64,000 nt of DNA, from assembly GCF_042453785.1 (NCBI RefSeq), contig NC_091664.1:5320501-5384500 (forward strand), written 5' to 3'. The stretch is from Malus domestica. Lineage: Eukaryota; Streptophyta; Magnoliopsida; Rosales; Rosaceae. The position numbers and the translations under genes were made by a program. The notes under the pieces were generated by a model, which ran no database searches, was not told the DNA's origin, and saw nothing but the letters and a program-made list of their open reading frames with translations. Below, piece by piece: positions 44,866 through 56,333 of the stretch. How positions within the stretch are numbered: the first letter of the stretch is position 1; each line of letters begins with the position of its first letter.

Positions 44866-45670
44866 CTACAAACTGATGGAGTTTAGAACCGCAGCTTTTT
44901 GGGAATCATTTAGATCAGAGCACATTTCTGGCCATTTAGTCGAAAGGGAATGGAAGCATTTTCCTTTAGAGAAGCAAATTGTACAAGAACTCCCCACCCT
45001 GTAAGATGCATAAGAAGGTTTAATGCACGTGTGTCGAAGGAATGATAGAAGATTGGGTTGCAGTTGCAACACATTCTTAATTAGATTTCTGTTTGCGTCA
45101 TCTGAATTCAAGGGCTTTCCATACACGAACATCTGTTGCCATGTTCATCAAATAGACAGCAAACATTGTTTCCGTCTTGCCCTTCATTTGCTTGTATCCT
45201 TCTCCGCCGATTGGTTTTGATGACAGGATAAGGCTCCCCTTCGAATGTCATCTTTTGACCCGACAACATAAGCAATCAGATAAAAATTTCTAGGCCTGTT
45301 CAAATCATCAACGCAATTTGGTCTAGCATCGGTCAAGGCAATGATATCTCCTGCCTCCGGCTCATATTATCCTACGTAACTAGTTTCAGCTTCTCTCATT
45401 TTCCTAAATGTAATTTCATAAAAAAAGTCTTTGGGTGGCTTGTGGTCCTAAGTCGTTTCAACAGTCGAAATCTCACAAGCAGGCGCCCGGGACAGAGACA
45501 TGATTGAAAGTAAATCAGCATGTGTTTCTTCGATAAGTGCAGGAATGAACGATTTCATGTAACCCTTCACTGTTGAGAACATCCCGAAGAGACCAAGAGA
45601 AGACCAAACCGATGAAGCTTGTACCGGTAACTCCTTCCTTCTTCACATTAGCCTCCTCCTCACGATCCAT
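44866..45670 (-). pseudogene. SEN1/MAGATAMA3-type helicase N-terminal fragment, copy A
   Basis: Starts MDREEEANVKKEGVTG and LVFSWSLRDVLN. It keeps the exon missing in copy B (GYMKSFIPALIEETHADLLS, KPPKDFFYEITF), then EPEAGDIIALTDARPNCVDD and NRPRNFYLIAYVVG. After intron-like text it ends CFSKGKC, STKWPEMCSDLNDSQKAAVL and a stop at 44866. Several stops (for example after EISTVETT and before YEPEAG) and a frame change interrupt it, and it breaks off before the Walker A motif. It could not make a helicase. Confidence 0.72.
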
Positions 45671-45699
45671 TAACTACGCACTTAAGAGTTCTTCCGGTA

Positions 45700-46400
45700 T
45701 ATATTCTTGTTTCGCGCACTGGCAGTGATTACTTGTGTGTTTGCAGATGCAGTACTCCTGTCTAGCTACCACTTTATGCAAATTTGTAATTAGTTTGAGC
45801 TCTTGGATTTCCCATTCCCAGTTGAAGTTATAAAAGATCATTCCATGAAAAATATCCAATTTAGGGGGAGGGAGGGAGACTTTATCGCTTTGCACCCTTC
45901 TTATTTATGCATCATCCATATTCCATATACTATATCTACCTTGGTTTCCATTTGCCCCCAAATTCCAATAGAGAAATTTTTATGTGCATCCCGAATGCAT
46001 CGTATATCACGTGTCATAATATGCATCCCGAGTTGTCTCATCTGAACAATTTTAGTTTTTCCTTTATTTAGAGCATAGACAGTTTAGTAATTATACTAGT
46101 TTTAATTCCAATTCAGACATATTTGGTAAACAACTTTAATGGAATCATCATCATTCCTACTCCGATTCTAAATAGTTTAGTAAACAACCTCCATAAAAAT
46201 TCGATTCTAATTCCTTATCAATCCAACTCTTCCTCAATTCAATTCCTCTCAGTTACGAATTAGGAAACGTGTTATAAGTGTAAAGTGACAATCACTCTGC
46301 CCTAACCACCAAACCTCACACAAACTAGCATTTAGTCCAACCTAGACGTTTTTAAGCTTAAAAATTAAAAAGAGCATTATTCACTTACGAAATTATTCGA
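45700..46400. other. Intergenic, nothing recognised
   Basis: AT-rich. 46120-46250 repeats TTTAGTAAACAAC/TTTGGTAAACAAC text and may be a MITE relic. Confidence 0.35.
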
Positions 46401-46408
46401 TTAATTTT

Positions 46409-47029
46409 GGTTTTTTATATTAGCACCCCATAAAATGTTGAATGTACCCCACATTAAAATTTAATATTAATGACTAATTTACTCTACTATGTAATGACAA
46501 TTTTGACCTTATTAGGTTTAAAAAATAATAAAAAATTTATAAATACATCCCAAATCACTTTTAACATATTATTTATCTATTTCAACTATCAAAACCCCTC
46601 CCATTCTCCATTGTTGAATAAAACCCTAAGCAATGAAACTACAAACATGTTGATTGAGAAAAATAATTTTTGACGAATGGAACACGAAATCGGTGTTTCG
46701 AAAGCTTTGAAATCATTATTATTGTTATTGAAAAATGTTCAAATGAACCTAAACATTTTTTGAAATCATTCAATTTGAAATCATTCGGCAAACTAACGTT
46801 CAGATAGTTTGAAATCATTCGGCAAAATAAAAAATGAGTGTTATACGATTTGAGAAATGTGGGGGTGTGTAGAAAATATAAGGTGTATATTAAGAATGTG
46901 GGGTGTGAGGGTGTTATGGGGAAGGAAGTGAGGTGTATTAAGATAATTTTTAATTGAAAAAGTAAATGTGGGGTATATTAAGTATGTGGGGTTTATTCAA
47001 CAATTTGTGGGGTGCTAATATAATAAGCC
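46409..47029. mobile_element. MITE, 621 bp, 8-9 bp target duplication
   Basis: Ends are inverted: left TATTAGCACCCCATAAAATG, right (read inward) TATTAGCACCCCACAAATTG, extending about 45 bp to ACCCCACAT. Flanked by TTAATTTT on both sides (46401-46408 and 47030-47037). The size of the duplication suits hAT or Mutator. No transposase. Confidence 0.8.
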
Positions 47030-47595
47030 TTAATTTTTTATTTCAATACAAGCGATATTTCTATTTTAAACTTATGGAAAGGGGAGGGTTTTAACCCAAA
47101 ACGCATTGGGTTGAGCAGATTGACCCTAATCACCAAAACAATCCAACTTGCTAATCACTTCCCTTAGCCACCTAAAGGTTGAAGTACTTGTATTAATAAA
47201 AGGGGCATCATTTGTTTTCCTATCTTGCACTTCCGCATTCATGTGCAGGTGCAGGACAGGACTCAGGAGTGCATATAACACCTAACAATAACATCACGGC
47301 AAACTTATCAACTCGTCCATAAGCATAACATCGAAATTCCGAAAACACAGAAAGTGAGAGGAAGAGGCAAATAAAACCTTAAACAGAAAATCCAAAGCAC
47401 AACCATAACATTCTCAGAATAAACCGTATCAGAAACGGTGCTTAAATCCGTCTTTAGGTACTCACACGCCAACGAGACAACATCACTTCATACAATAAGA
47501 GTGCCAGCCATAGGCATTAATAATATCAAGGAACAAATTGTGTTTCAAAAGATACTTGGATTCACCCAAAGATCAACAAGTTTCACTTTCGGTGC

Positions 47596-48872
47596 TCATC
47601 CAGTTCTCTTGATGATATGGACACCACTATCCGTATCCACAATGTCACTCATCTCACCAACCTTGAGAGCAAATGTTGCTTCTTCAAAAGGCTTCTGCAT
47701 CTGGTTCCGACCAAAGGGCCCTGCAACCACAATTTGACATACATTTCAACAATGCCCGTACCATGTAATTATTAACGGAATCTTATTCATGATGAGGCGT
47801 TATTGTCAAGTTATATTCACTAACAAAAACTCATCAAAACAAGGCTTATTTGAGGAATCAAAGTCAAACTTCTCATGCAAATATAGACATTTTTGGAAAT
47901 TAATCTCCTTCCATTCTAAGCAAGTCACCTAGGAGAGAGAGGAAATATCACTAGTACAAACCCACATTTATATGTTACTTGAAAAAAAATATTTCACTTT
48001 TAATCGATTTCTAATTAAGTGAATGACATTTATTTGCTGAAGTTGAAGTTAAAACAATAAATAATTTAACAAAAACATATACTAAAATGTTGGGTAATTC
48101 TAACAAGCTTGCACAAATCGGTGCGAAGGCAGAAGGCTTTTGGGGGAGGAAAAAATTCAATGGAACACGGAGGGATGGGAATTTTTTTGGGTGTTCCAGT
48201 TGGAAAGAGTACTTGGACTTGTGATGACTTTAAAGTGGAGACATGGAAGTTTCATGGGGTAACACAAGTTTTTGGACGGTTACTTAGGGCTTTGTTTCTT
48301 CGGGGTATCGGATCAATTTTAAGCTAGAAAGCTGTTCGGACCTAGATAAGTTGTTGGATAGCTAAAGCTTTTTATTGCAATTATTTGTGGCCAATCAAAT
48401 TATGCTTGTTAAATAACAATTGTAACTACTTTGGCAAATCAAATTACGCTTCTTTCCAAATAAGAAAATCGAATAAACAAAAGCAGCTCATATTTCAGAT
48501 ACCAAACGCTACAATTTTTCTGTTTTGGAATTTCCATATGTTGATTCCCTTATCTGGGGTAGTTTCTAAGGTCAAAACACAAATGCGGACATAAAACCCT
48601 AAATATGAACTTTGTGAAGTTAAGTGCTAACCGAGATCGCCACCACGTTTGGCAGAGCTGCAATCAGAGTAGCGAGCGGCAAGATCATCAAACTTGGCCT
48701 TTCCAGAAAGGATGTCATCGCGGAGAGCCTTGAGTTGAGAGACGGCAGAGTCTCGGGTGGTGTTCCTGATGATCTGCCCTTCAGGATCCTTCCACGATGC
48801 CTTTCTTCTCGACCCCTGATGCTTGATGAGTATATGGGACGCCCTCACCTGATTCCCCACTGACGAGGACAT
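47596..48872 (-). CDS. PIN1: Parvulin-type peptidyl-prolyl cis/trans isomerase PIN1
   Basis: Two exons, 48632-48872 and 47596-47720, give 121 residues (plant PIN1-type proteins have about 119). Starts [20 protein letters not shown] with the phosphate-binding basic loop [13 protein letters not shown]. It has [37 protein letters not shown] (catalytic Cys in YSDC), [18 protein letters not shown] and VHIIKRTG at the end. There is no WW domain, as expected for plants. Family role: isomerises phospho-Ser/Thr-Pro bonds; in Arabidopsis linked to flowering-time regulators. The upstream in-frame Met at 48947 is not used in homologues, so I chose 48872. A leader exon (about 49716-49916) with donor GTAAGC suggests a 5' UTR intron. 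Confidence 0.95.
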
Positions 48873-49715
48873 TTTTGTCCTTTTGGTCTTTCGAGCAGCC
48901 TGCCTTTTTTCTTTGTCCTTGTCCGTGTGATCTGATGCACAGATCAAAGGAGCTGCTTTCTTACGCTTATGCCCGGACGAATCTATCTTTGCAGCTCAAA
49001 CACAGAGTTTTGATAATGTTTGCTTGCCTGTAGTCTGCACAAGGACATTTCACCGAGAATTATTAGCTTCTTCCATTTCAAGTAAAATTATATTTTCTCA
49101 CTGGTATGAAACAACATTGAAAGCAGAGCTCGAACAACGTTTGACGGGTTTGACAGGTCCCGCGTTTAACAATGTCAATTTTCCCCGCAGCTATTCAAAT
49201 CAGTTGTTAATAGTTATCGATACCAGAGCTCAAATAAAGTTTTGATTCTTTCTAGTGCGCAAAGGCACTTCACCCATAAAATTCTAAATCGAAAGATATC
49301 AGCAAACCGAAAAACCAATGTTTGAATTCATCCCTATCCTTCCCCTTTAAACCTACATTACCTCATGGACATGAACCCTAAAATTAAAGGATACACAGAA
49401 CAAAAAACATTGTTGCAATCAGTCCTTGCCCACCATTCAAAATTCAAATACGAGTTTCATTGTTGCTTGCTATCATACTAGCAATAAAAAAAATACATGT
49501 TGAAACAAGAAATTCAGTAAATTTTCGATATTTACATGCATAATCCAAAGTTAACAATAAACAATCACAAAAGTAACAACAATTATCCGCAAAAATTAAA
49601 GCTATTAATCTATAAACCCAGAAACACCGGAAACGTTCATAGTTGTTAAAAGATTTCAGCAGTCACAGAAAGTAGAAGAAAAAAATCATCATGAAATCCA
49701 AAGCTTACCGACAGA

Positions 49716-49916
49716 CCTGCAACGAAGCAATCCAACGGCGGATGTAGTGAAAAGCCTGAGAGCGGGGGATCGGGCTGTGGGGAAGGGGATGGCAGATGAA
49801 GAAGAGATAAAGATGCGAGGTGAGAAACTGAGAGACAGAGAGGGCGGCGACGGAAGAAGGAGAGATGGAATCGGTGGGTGGGTGTGTGGGAGAGCAACTG
49901 CGCGAGGGCAACTCAA
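49716..49916 (-). promoter_or_regulatory. PIN1: Probable PIN1 5' UTR exon
   Basis: A CT-rich leader ends at GTCTGTCG/GTAAGCTT (donor at 49715 downward). The text around the junction resembles the MSRA5 leader at 55540-55600. The upstream side has a (TATG)n run at 49946-49973. Confidence 0.5.
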
Positions 49917-49941
49917 TATATAAATAAATAAATATAATATA

Positions 49942-49945
<4 letters not shown>

Positions 49946-49973
<28 letters not shown>
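49946..49973. repeat. (TATG)n microsatellite
   Basis: About seven TATG units just upstream of the PIN1 leader, within the likely promoter. Confidence 0.9.
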
Positions 49974-49979
49974 AATTCT

Positions 49980-50240
49980 TTTACTTCTCCATCTACGGGG
50001 CTCGTGGAGACTTTTTAGCCGACTCCGCTCGGATTAGATTTTTTTCCGGATTCTCTTCGGATTTTTTCTTCGATCCTCATATTTTATGTGTTCATTGTAC
50101 GTTGTTAATTTTTTTTAAGTATTATTTGTATTGAATTTTAAATAAAAAATTTAAAATAATTTATGAAAGTATGATATACGATGAACAGATAGGAAGTGAT
50201 GATTGAATAAGATCCAAATCCGACCCCGCTCTATTACTTT
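49980..50240. mobile_element. GGATCC-type foldback MITE, copy 1 (diverged)
   Basis: Same layout as 56334-56535 and 57225-57450: outer CCGGATT-type text, GTTCATTGTACGTTGT, TTTTAAATAAAAAATTTAAA in the middle, GATATACGATGAAC, then GATCCAAATCCG. The halves are inverted relative to each other. Confidence 0.6.
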
Positions 50241-50354
50241 TGTTTTAGGTTTTGGCAAATTCATAAATTTGTTCCCGTGGGAGTAGTATACATAATTTAA
50301 AAATAAAAGTGGCACATTTTGGAAAGACTCAGATCAGTATAAACAATCATCAAG

Positions 50355-51505
50355 TTAGAGAGCATCTTCAATGCAAATACTCGGATCTTATATTTAAGTT
50401 TAAATATAATACACAACATCATTAAGCATATGAGACTCGTATTTAGGTTTTGAGCCGAAGTGAGACTAAGTTTAAGTTTCAATATGAGATTTAGTTCAAG
50501 GTGAAGCCTATGCCAACAAGGAAAAATGTTATTCAACCAAAGAAATAAGATTAGAGCTTTGAGTCCAACTAACACCTATACACACTTACCTAAATTCTCA
50601 AAACTTAAATTTGGGTTTTTTTTTTGTTGGAAGGTAAATTTCATTAGTAAAAGTACATAAATGGAGGCCCAAATACATTTCAAAGCACAAAACAAAAAAT
50701 AAACCCTCAAGGCAGCACAACACGAGAGTCCAACCCAAGCAAAGAGCCCAAAAAAAAAAAATTAAACCACCTTAAAAACTAGCTTCCTCTGCCGCTGCCG
50801 AAGCACCTAATGCCGCCCACAAACCAGCACCCCACGCTGGAGATCTCACCAAACACAGGCCCATAATCAAAAAAGAAGAAGACTCCATCTTCCTCCAAAC
50901 ACCATAAAAATTGAATAACCACCAAAGAAAAGAAGCCAGTGGGAAAATACTTTCCCCTAGCAACAAAGCCGAAAACGGTACATTTGGAAGGTGGTGGTGT
51001 GTACACCCAAACCGTAGCTCTACACACCTTCCTAGAAAGCAGTGAAACGCGGGTGGAAGACATGGTTGCAAATCCAAAGATTTGTGAGAACGATGGAGGA
51101 CGGAAGTGAACGGAATAGTTGGAAAATGGATGGATTAGAGTCATGGAGGTGGAAAAAGTGGAGGGAGGAGAAGAAAAATGAAGTTGGCATTGAGGCTTTC
51201 CAATTGAGGCCGATGAAAGGCTTACGGGGTCGGAAAACATGGAGAAAACCAAGTGTACAGAGGAGAGAAAAAAGGCAAAAGAGAAGAAAAATGGATGCCA
51301 CCAACCCTGGCCAACTACTAGGGCCGGGAACTGAAGGAGTTGACGAAATTGGGAGCACTCACACACCAATGAGAAAGCTCCTCACTCAAAGAGGTGGTCT
51401 CTCACGCAAAGACTCGAAATTTAAAACTCCAAATTCTCCCACCATTATTTTTTGGACCCAAATATAAAGGTCTGGGATTTGAATATTTGCATTGGAGATG
51501 CTCTT
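50355..51505. mobile_element. TIR element (Tourist-like) split by a retroelement insertion
   Basis: Left AGAGCATCTTCAATGCAAAT (50361-50380) pairs with right AGAGCATCTCCAATGCAAAT (read inward, ending near 51505), followed by ATTC/ACTCGGAT-like and TATATTT text on both sides. Flanks TTA and TAA are consistent with a TWA duplication. The interior 50618-51480 is occupied by a separate poly-A-tailed element. Confidence 0.6.
50618..51480 (-). mobile_element. Poly-A-tailed non-LTR element, nested
   Basis: On the minus strand it ends CATTTATGTACTTTTACTAA-TGAAATTTACCTTCC followed by an A-rich run (50618-50628 as T on +). The preceding 800 bases are GC-richer, with long overlapping frames on both strands but no recognised domain. 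The polyadenylated end suggests a LINE or other retroposed RNA. I saw no clear target duplication. Confidence 0.45.
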
Positions 51506-51549
51506 AATTCTGCCAAAATGTGTGGACAATGTGAAAAACCTAATAACAT

Positions 51550-52017
51550 CAAGGTTTTAAAAGTCGCTAGGTGCTAGTCAGGCGGCGGGCTGGGGCCTGG
51601 GGCCTAGGCGAGCGCCTAGGCGGACTAGGCGGCTAGGTGGGGCCTAGGCAGGCGCCTAGGCGGACTAGGCGGATTTAAGTAAATCTATCATATTTCAGGT
51701 AAATAAGTGTCTGCTTCTACTTGAAATATATATAATTTTATCATAAACTACAAAATATAATGCATATATATCATGAAGTATTGGAACATAATGAAAACAT
51801 ATGAAATAAGGATATAATGTTTGTTCATTCAAGTATGCAACAAATCTCTTACAATTTATTGGAAAAAAAACGAAATGCAAAATGAAAGTTACGTATTTTC
51901 TGTCCAAGTGAGTTGCGACCTAGGCAGGTCTAGGCGGGTGCCTAGGCAGGCTAGGTGGGTGCCTAGGCGGGCTAGGCTGTGGGCTAGGGCTTAGGCATTA
52001 ATCGGGGCGGTGGGTTG

Positions 52018-52048
<31 letters not shown>

Positions 52049-52074
52049 GCTAGGCGGGAATTTTTAGAACAATG
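51550..52074. mobile_element. hAT-type MITE with TAGGCGG-rich arms
   Basis: Perfect 8-bp target duplication AATAACAT (51542-51549 and 52075-52082). Ends CAAGGTTTTAAAAGTC and, from the right, CATTGTTCTAAAAATTC. Both arms (51565-51680, 51910-52060) are arrays of GGCGCCTAGGCGGACTAGGC-type text, very GC-rich. The 230 bp centre is AT-rich. No coding potential. Confidence 0.85.
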
Positions 52075-52376
52075 AATAACATAAGTATGTATCTCACAAG
52101 TCTTTTTTATTTGGTTGTCTCACAACCCAAGGCCATCAAAGAATATTGGCATATTACCCTTCAAAATTCAAATGCATTGCCCTTGGCGACCAACAAGCCT
52201 GAAAAACTAGATATAACCAACCCTAACATAATGACATTGACAGAAGCATATTACATCAATGAACTCAATTGGATTGTCTATTCTAAAGCTTGGGATTCTC
52301 AGCAACTAAGGTTGAACATGAACGGGCAGAGATCGATGGAGGGCATGTTTGTCTAAAGTTCTAATCCAACGGCCAG

Positions 52377-53910
52377 CTACAGGTCTCTCAAAATGGGCCA
52401 TCCCTTTTTAATAATTTCATTGATTTTTGCATCAATCTGTCTCTGGATTTTCGGAGGGCAAAGCTCTGCAGCATATCCATTCAGTTTTGCAGCCAAATTT
52501 GACCTCTCGAGTTCCTCTTCCCGCAAGTTTCCAATTAACTGGAGAAGAAATGGCCTACGTTTCAGCTCAAACTTCTGCATTTTAAAATCAAGTCAGCCAC
52601 GGTGAATCTGAGTTGTTTGTATAAAAGCGATTAAGCAACCCCTGTTTTATCCAAGTCAAGCACAGAGTTCATTTATACCATATCAAATTCTAATTTATGG
52701 CTTACTATGCTATTATCTCTTTTTTCACAGCTCGAAAGAGCTCCAGTTCAAAAGACGCTCTAAAACTCCAGAAATATGGGAGTGAGGACCAAGAAAGTTT
52801 TACAATACAAAGATCTAACCCCAAAATGTCCTGTTAAAGATTGAGGAGAAGAAGAAAAGGATATTGAGTTGTACCTGATGTTCAGGCTCGGCAGGATAAA
52901 ACGATCCCAGAGGTAGGATTTGAGTAGTTACACTGCTACTTTTTGACTTAGTTTGCTCTCTCTCTTTGCTCGTAGCGGCCAATCTGGACTCTTCAGTTCC
53001 ATTCGTAAAAATGATAGATCTGTTTATATATGATGAAATCTCACTATGAGTAGTGACTGCAAGTGATGAGTAGATGTTATGCAAGAAAGAGTTGTTTGCT
53101 GTCCCAAGTTTTACCTGTATTGGTTACCCACATCAGGACCTTGCCCAAATACTTGCCTATAATCATGACTGGACCAGAAAACCTCCAAAAGTTGCTTGAA
53201 GCTAATCCGCCTGTGATCATATACAACCTACATAGCATTTAAAGGATTACACAAGTCACAATCATTCAAACAGAACAAATCAGCTTGAGTTAAAGATGAC
53301 GAAGTATATGAAACCGACTTAGTAAAAATTGCATATTTGTAATCAAACTAAACTTTCGCCTACTCCTATACTAAAAAAGAAAAGCAAATTGTAGGGATTC
53401 ACCTTCTCTAATTTTTCGCCAGTAAGCCAAATAACGATAATTATCCTATTTGGTCCAAATCTTGACAAGAAACAAGACACCACATATAGATAATTTTTTC
53501 CAATTTGAGCTTAATTAAACCCACCTTTGAATCGAGCAAAAAAAAAAAAAAGGAAAAAAAAAATCATTCATGTAAATCTAAAACCAATAGACAAATGGAA
53601 GACCGACCTGGATAGACTCGGCATGATCACCCAAGCTTCTGTACTCAGGGTTGGTTTTGGATCCGCCAGCATAACCAACAGTCGTCTGTACAACTCCATT
53701 CAAGCACCCAAAGACAGCTTCAGATCTCCAAAAGCTTCCCAGAGCGAAAACTGCTGTTTTCAGGGACTGGTTGTCAGGTAGGTCTCTTGTGGGTTCGGTG
53801 ATCCGATCTGGGATCCTGATGGACACGCGTCTCTCGGCCGTAAGAATTGTCAGGAGCACGAATGTTGTTAATAGACGGCTAAGGGAAATGCTGCTGTGAA
53901 GAAAAGCCAT
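52377..53910 (-). CDS. MSRA5: Peptide methionine sulfoxide reductase A5-like, secretory type
   Basis: Four exons, 53608-53910, 53115-53227, 52875-53019 and 52377-52574, give 759 nt and 252 residues (Arabidopsis MSRA5 is about 254). Residues 1-25 ([20 protein letters not shown]) are a signal-peptide-like hydrophobic start. The MsrA domain begins [20 protein letters not shown], then [40 protein letters not shown] and [16 protein letters not shown]. The usual MsrA catalytic GCFW is GSFW here: Ser replaces the catalytic Cys. I recall the same in the plant A5 subgroup, so it is probably a clade feature and not damage. The C-terminal extension ([17 protein letters not shown] and so on) ends GWPILRDL. 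A leader exon near 55551-55760 suggests a 1.6 kb 5' UTR intron, acceptor near 53931. Confidence 0.93.
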
Positions 53911-53931
53911 TGGCTTTGTCTTAGACAAGGT

Positions 53932-55550
53932 CTGAAAGAAAAGGGCATTAGACTTCCTCGGTTTGGTTAAAATTTCCGAGATGTTATGAAACGAAAGCAA
54001 ATAAAGAGAATTACAACATAATATAGCGAATTGATGTCATATCAATAATGCCCTATTTTTCCAAGTTACAATGTTTTTATTGGATAACTGAATTAGCTCC
54101 TAAAATTGATCAAGTTCAAGGGCCCAACCCAGAACAATCCTCTTCTCATTTCAGCTGATTGTATCTGGAAAACAATACGGTATTATGCCAGACTTTTGAT
54201 CAACCATCTTTTGAAACTCACATGACCTGAATCAAAAGAAAATGACGACTGCATGCCAACGTGACATTGACCAGATGCCTCCAATCTTTTATCAAAACTA
54301 GACAAGATGACCGCATATAGTTCTTTGAAAAACCTAAAAGTAAAGAAATTGAATACGTATTGTCTATGGATGGTTGTCACCATGACAAGTGTTGGACTAT
54401 ATGCCAAAAAGTTTGCTAATACATCATCCATTTTACAATGGCCTTGTTCTTAAACATGTCCTACATGTATCTTCTACATGTAGCCCATGCATGGTATTCC
54501 CAATTATAGCTCGGTCATGTGAAACTAGAATATGCACTTGAATAGGAGCTTGGGCTATGAAGTAGGCTTGTGTGCAGAACGCTCAATGCACAGCACTCCA
54601 ATGTAGCAGCTTTTTAGCTTGTGCCTATATCAGCATGCATGGGACATTTAGATGTGTGACGAGAATTGCATGCTTAGGTTGTAGCTCAGGCATGTGCCAA
54701 ACACGACCTGACCAAGTAACAATCTGGGCCTGTCTTTGATCTAAAATACTTGGCCTGGAGAAGCAAACTCCTGATAGCACACATAGTCCTATAAGGCTAT
54801 AACCGAAACATACTTATGATCTTCTAGGCATCATCTCTTTTATTCTGAGTCCACTCATCCAAGCATGACAATTGCCGAACTTGCTGCATCTTCCTCAATT
54901 CAATCCATGAGCACACCGTATATTGAGGCAATCTAAACAAATGACGAGTAAGCATCTTCAACCCTCGAATCTAACACCTTGTGACTTATTCTAGTGTAAT
55001 TTTTCCGAGGCGTGTTTTTATACCGGTGTCATTGATCATTTAAACCGTAATCAGACATTGCCTACCCCCAACACGCATAAGAATAGAAAATGCAACCATA
55101 TCCAAACCCATTGTAATTTCTAACTAATAAGATTATAACAAAAACAATAATCCAACCTTGCCTATTCAAATTTACTTTTCAATGAAAACCATGAACTCAA
55201 AACTAGCAGACGCGTCACTTCAAAATGGTTATTAGTTCCAACCCTAATTCCCAACAGAAATCCAAATTCAAGTTGATGTAACTATTTGTATAATTACACT
55301 TATATTTCATATGAAATCACTCGATCTCATGGGTATGAATCCAATGTGGCGCATTGCTATGTTAACGGTATGAGTGCCACCACAATTCATACCAATGATC
55401 ATCAGATCTAAACAAATCCCATTACAAATTGAAATTAAGCATTGCATTGCACCAATTTTAGGAGATTTAGATGCGTGATTCAATAATTCCGAGCTTGATC
55501 GATCCCAAAAGTTTCAGCAATCATTAAATTTTCAAGAAATCCGAGGCTTA
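53932..55550 (-). other. Probable MSRA5 5' UTR intron
   Basis: It runs between a leader donor (TTTGCAG/GTAAGCC, 55550) and an acceptor (TTTCTTTCAG, about 53932). No ORF. 54460-54760 has scattered CATG-rich text (TACATGTAGCCCATGCATGG) of unknown origin. Confidence 0.5.
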
Positions 55551-55760
55551 CCTGCAAACCGGCAAGGAAGGAATCCAACGGCGATTGAAAAGTGAAAGAC
55601 CGATCTGTCGGACGAGAGAGGGAAGCGGGTGAACCTGGGAAAGGATGATTGAGCCTCAAAACATGTGTTTAATGGGTGAAAAGGGATGGTATGAAAGACT
55701 GAGAAAGGGAAGGAAGAGAGCACTGCCGGCGCCGTGATAGGGAGCGAATGCAATTACACA
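55551..55760 (-). promoter_or_regulatory. MSRA5: Probable MSRA5 5' UTR exon and core promoter
   Basis: GC-richer leader ending at GGTTTGCAG/GTAAGCC. About 60 bases around this donor resemble the PIN1 leader (see findings). Confidence 0.45.
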
Positions 55761-56071
55761 TAAAAAAAATCTGGATTTTTGGGGGAAAAAAAAAAATTAG
55801 AGGCGGATGGGAAGTGGGAAAATTGTGGGGCTTCTTCATCAAATATTGTTAGTAACGTTTGGCGTCGAAGGTTAACTAAATTTTGTAAATAAAATGACGG
55901 GAATGGTAACGGTTGAAAATCTGAGTCAATCGGCCGGAAAATCTGACTTTAGCTTTTTATTTTTGAGTTCAGTAAATAATAAGGAGAGATAAAAGAGATC
56001 ACCACTGAAATTCATAAAACAGAAAGAAAAAAAAAAGTAGATAAGTCTTGTATTTAATATAAAACTTAATC

Positions 56072-56255
56072 GTCACTTAGTATTATAATTTAGTGATATT
56101 TTTTTTTCTTTATAAAAAGGACAATTAGTGGCAAGTTACGACTATCCACCATTTCGGGCCTGAAGTGAGAGGTCTTAGGTTTAATTCTCGTAAAAAGTAA
56201 ATTTGAACCATATTATTGCTAGCCTATTGTGAGACTTAACCTATCGTTTTCTAAA

Positions 56256-56294
<39 letters not shown>
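56072..56294 (+). repeat. tRNA-derived SINE, copy 2, with (AT)n at its 3' end
   Basis: Flanked by TATAAAACTTAATC (56058-56071) and TATAAAACTTAGTC (56295-56308), a 14-bp target duplication with one mismatch. It begins GTCACTTAGTATTATAAT and has a B-box-like GGTTTAATTCTCG (56178-56190), then TTTGAACCATATTATTGCTA and CCTATTGTGAG. Its tail has become an (AT)n microsatellite (about 56257-56294). Confidence 0.88.
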
Positions 56295-56299
<5 letters not shown>

Positions 56300-56333
56300 A
56301 ACTTAGTCATATCAAACTCAGCTAAAGGTTTTA

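Noticed and set aside
50779-51369. 196-codon frame on minus within the nested retroelement
   Set aside because: Phe/Ser-rich product with no recognised domain; not reported as a gene because it lies wholly inside the mobile element.
51042-51467. 141-codon frame on + within the nested retroelement
   Set aside because: Lys/Arg/Trp-rich, no domain, opposite to the element's polyadenylated strand; probably a shadow.
52072-52356. 94-codon + frame next to the hAT MITE
   Set aside because: Overlaps the target duplication and the likely MSRA5 3' UTR; no family resemblance that I trust.
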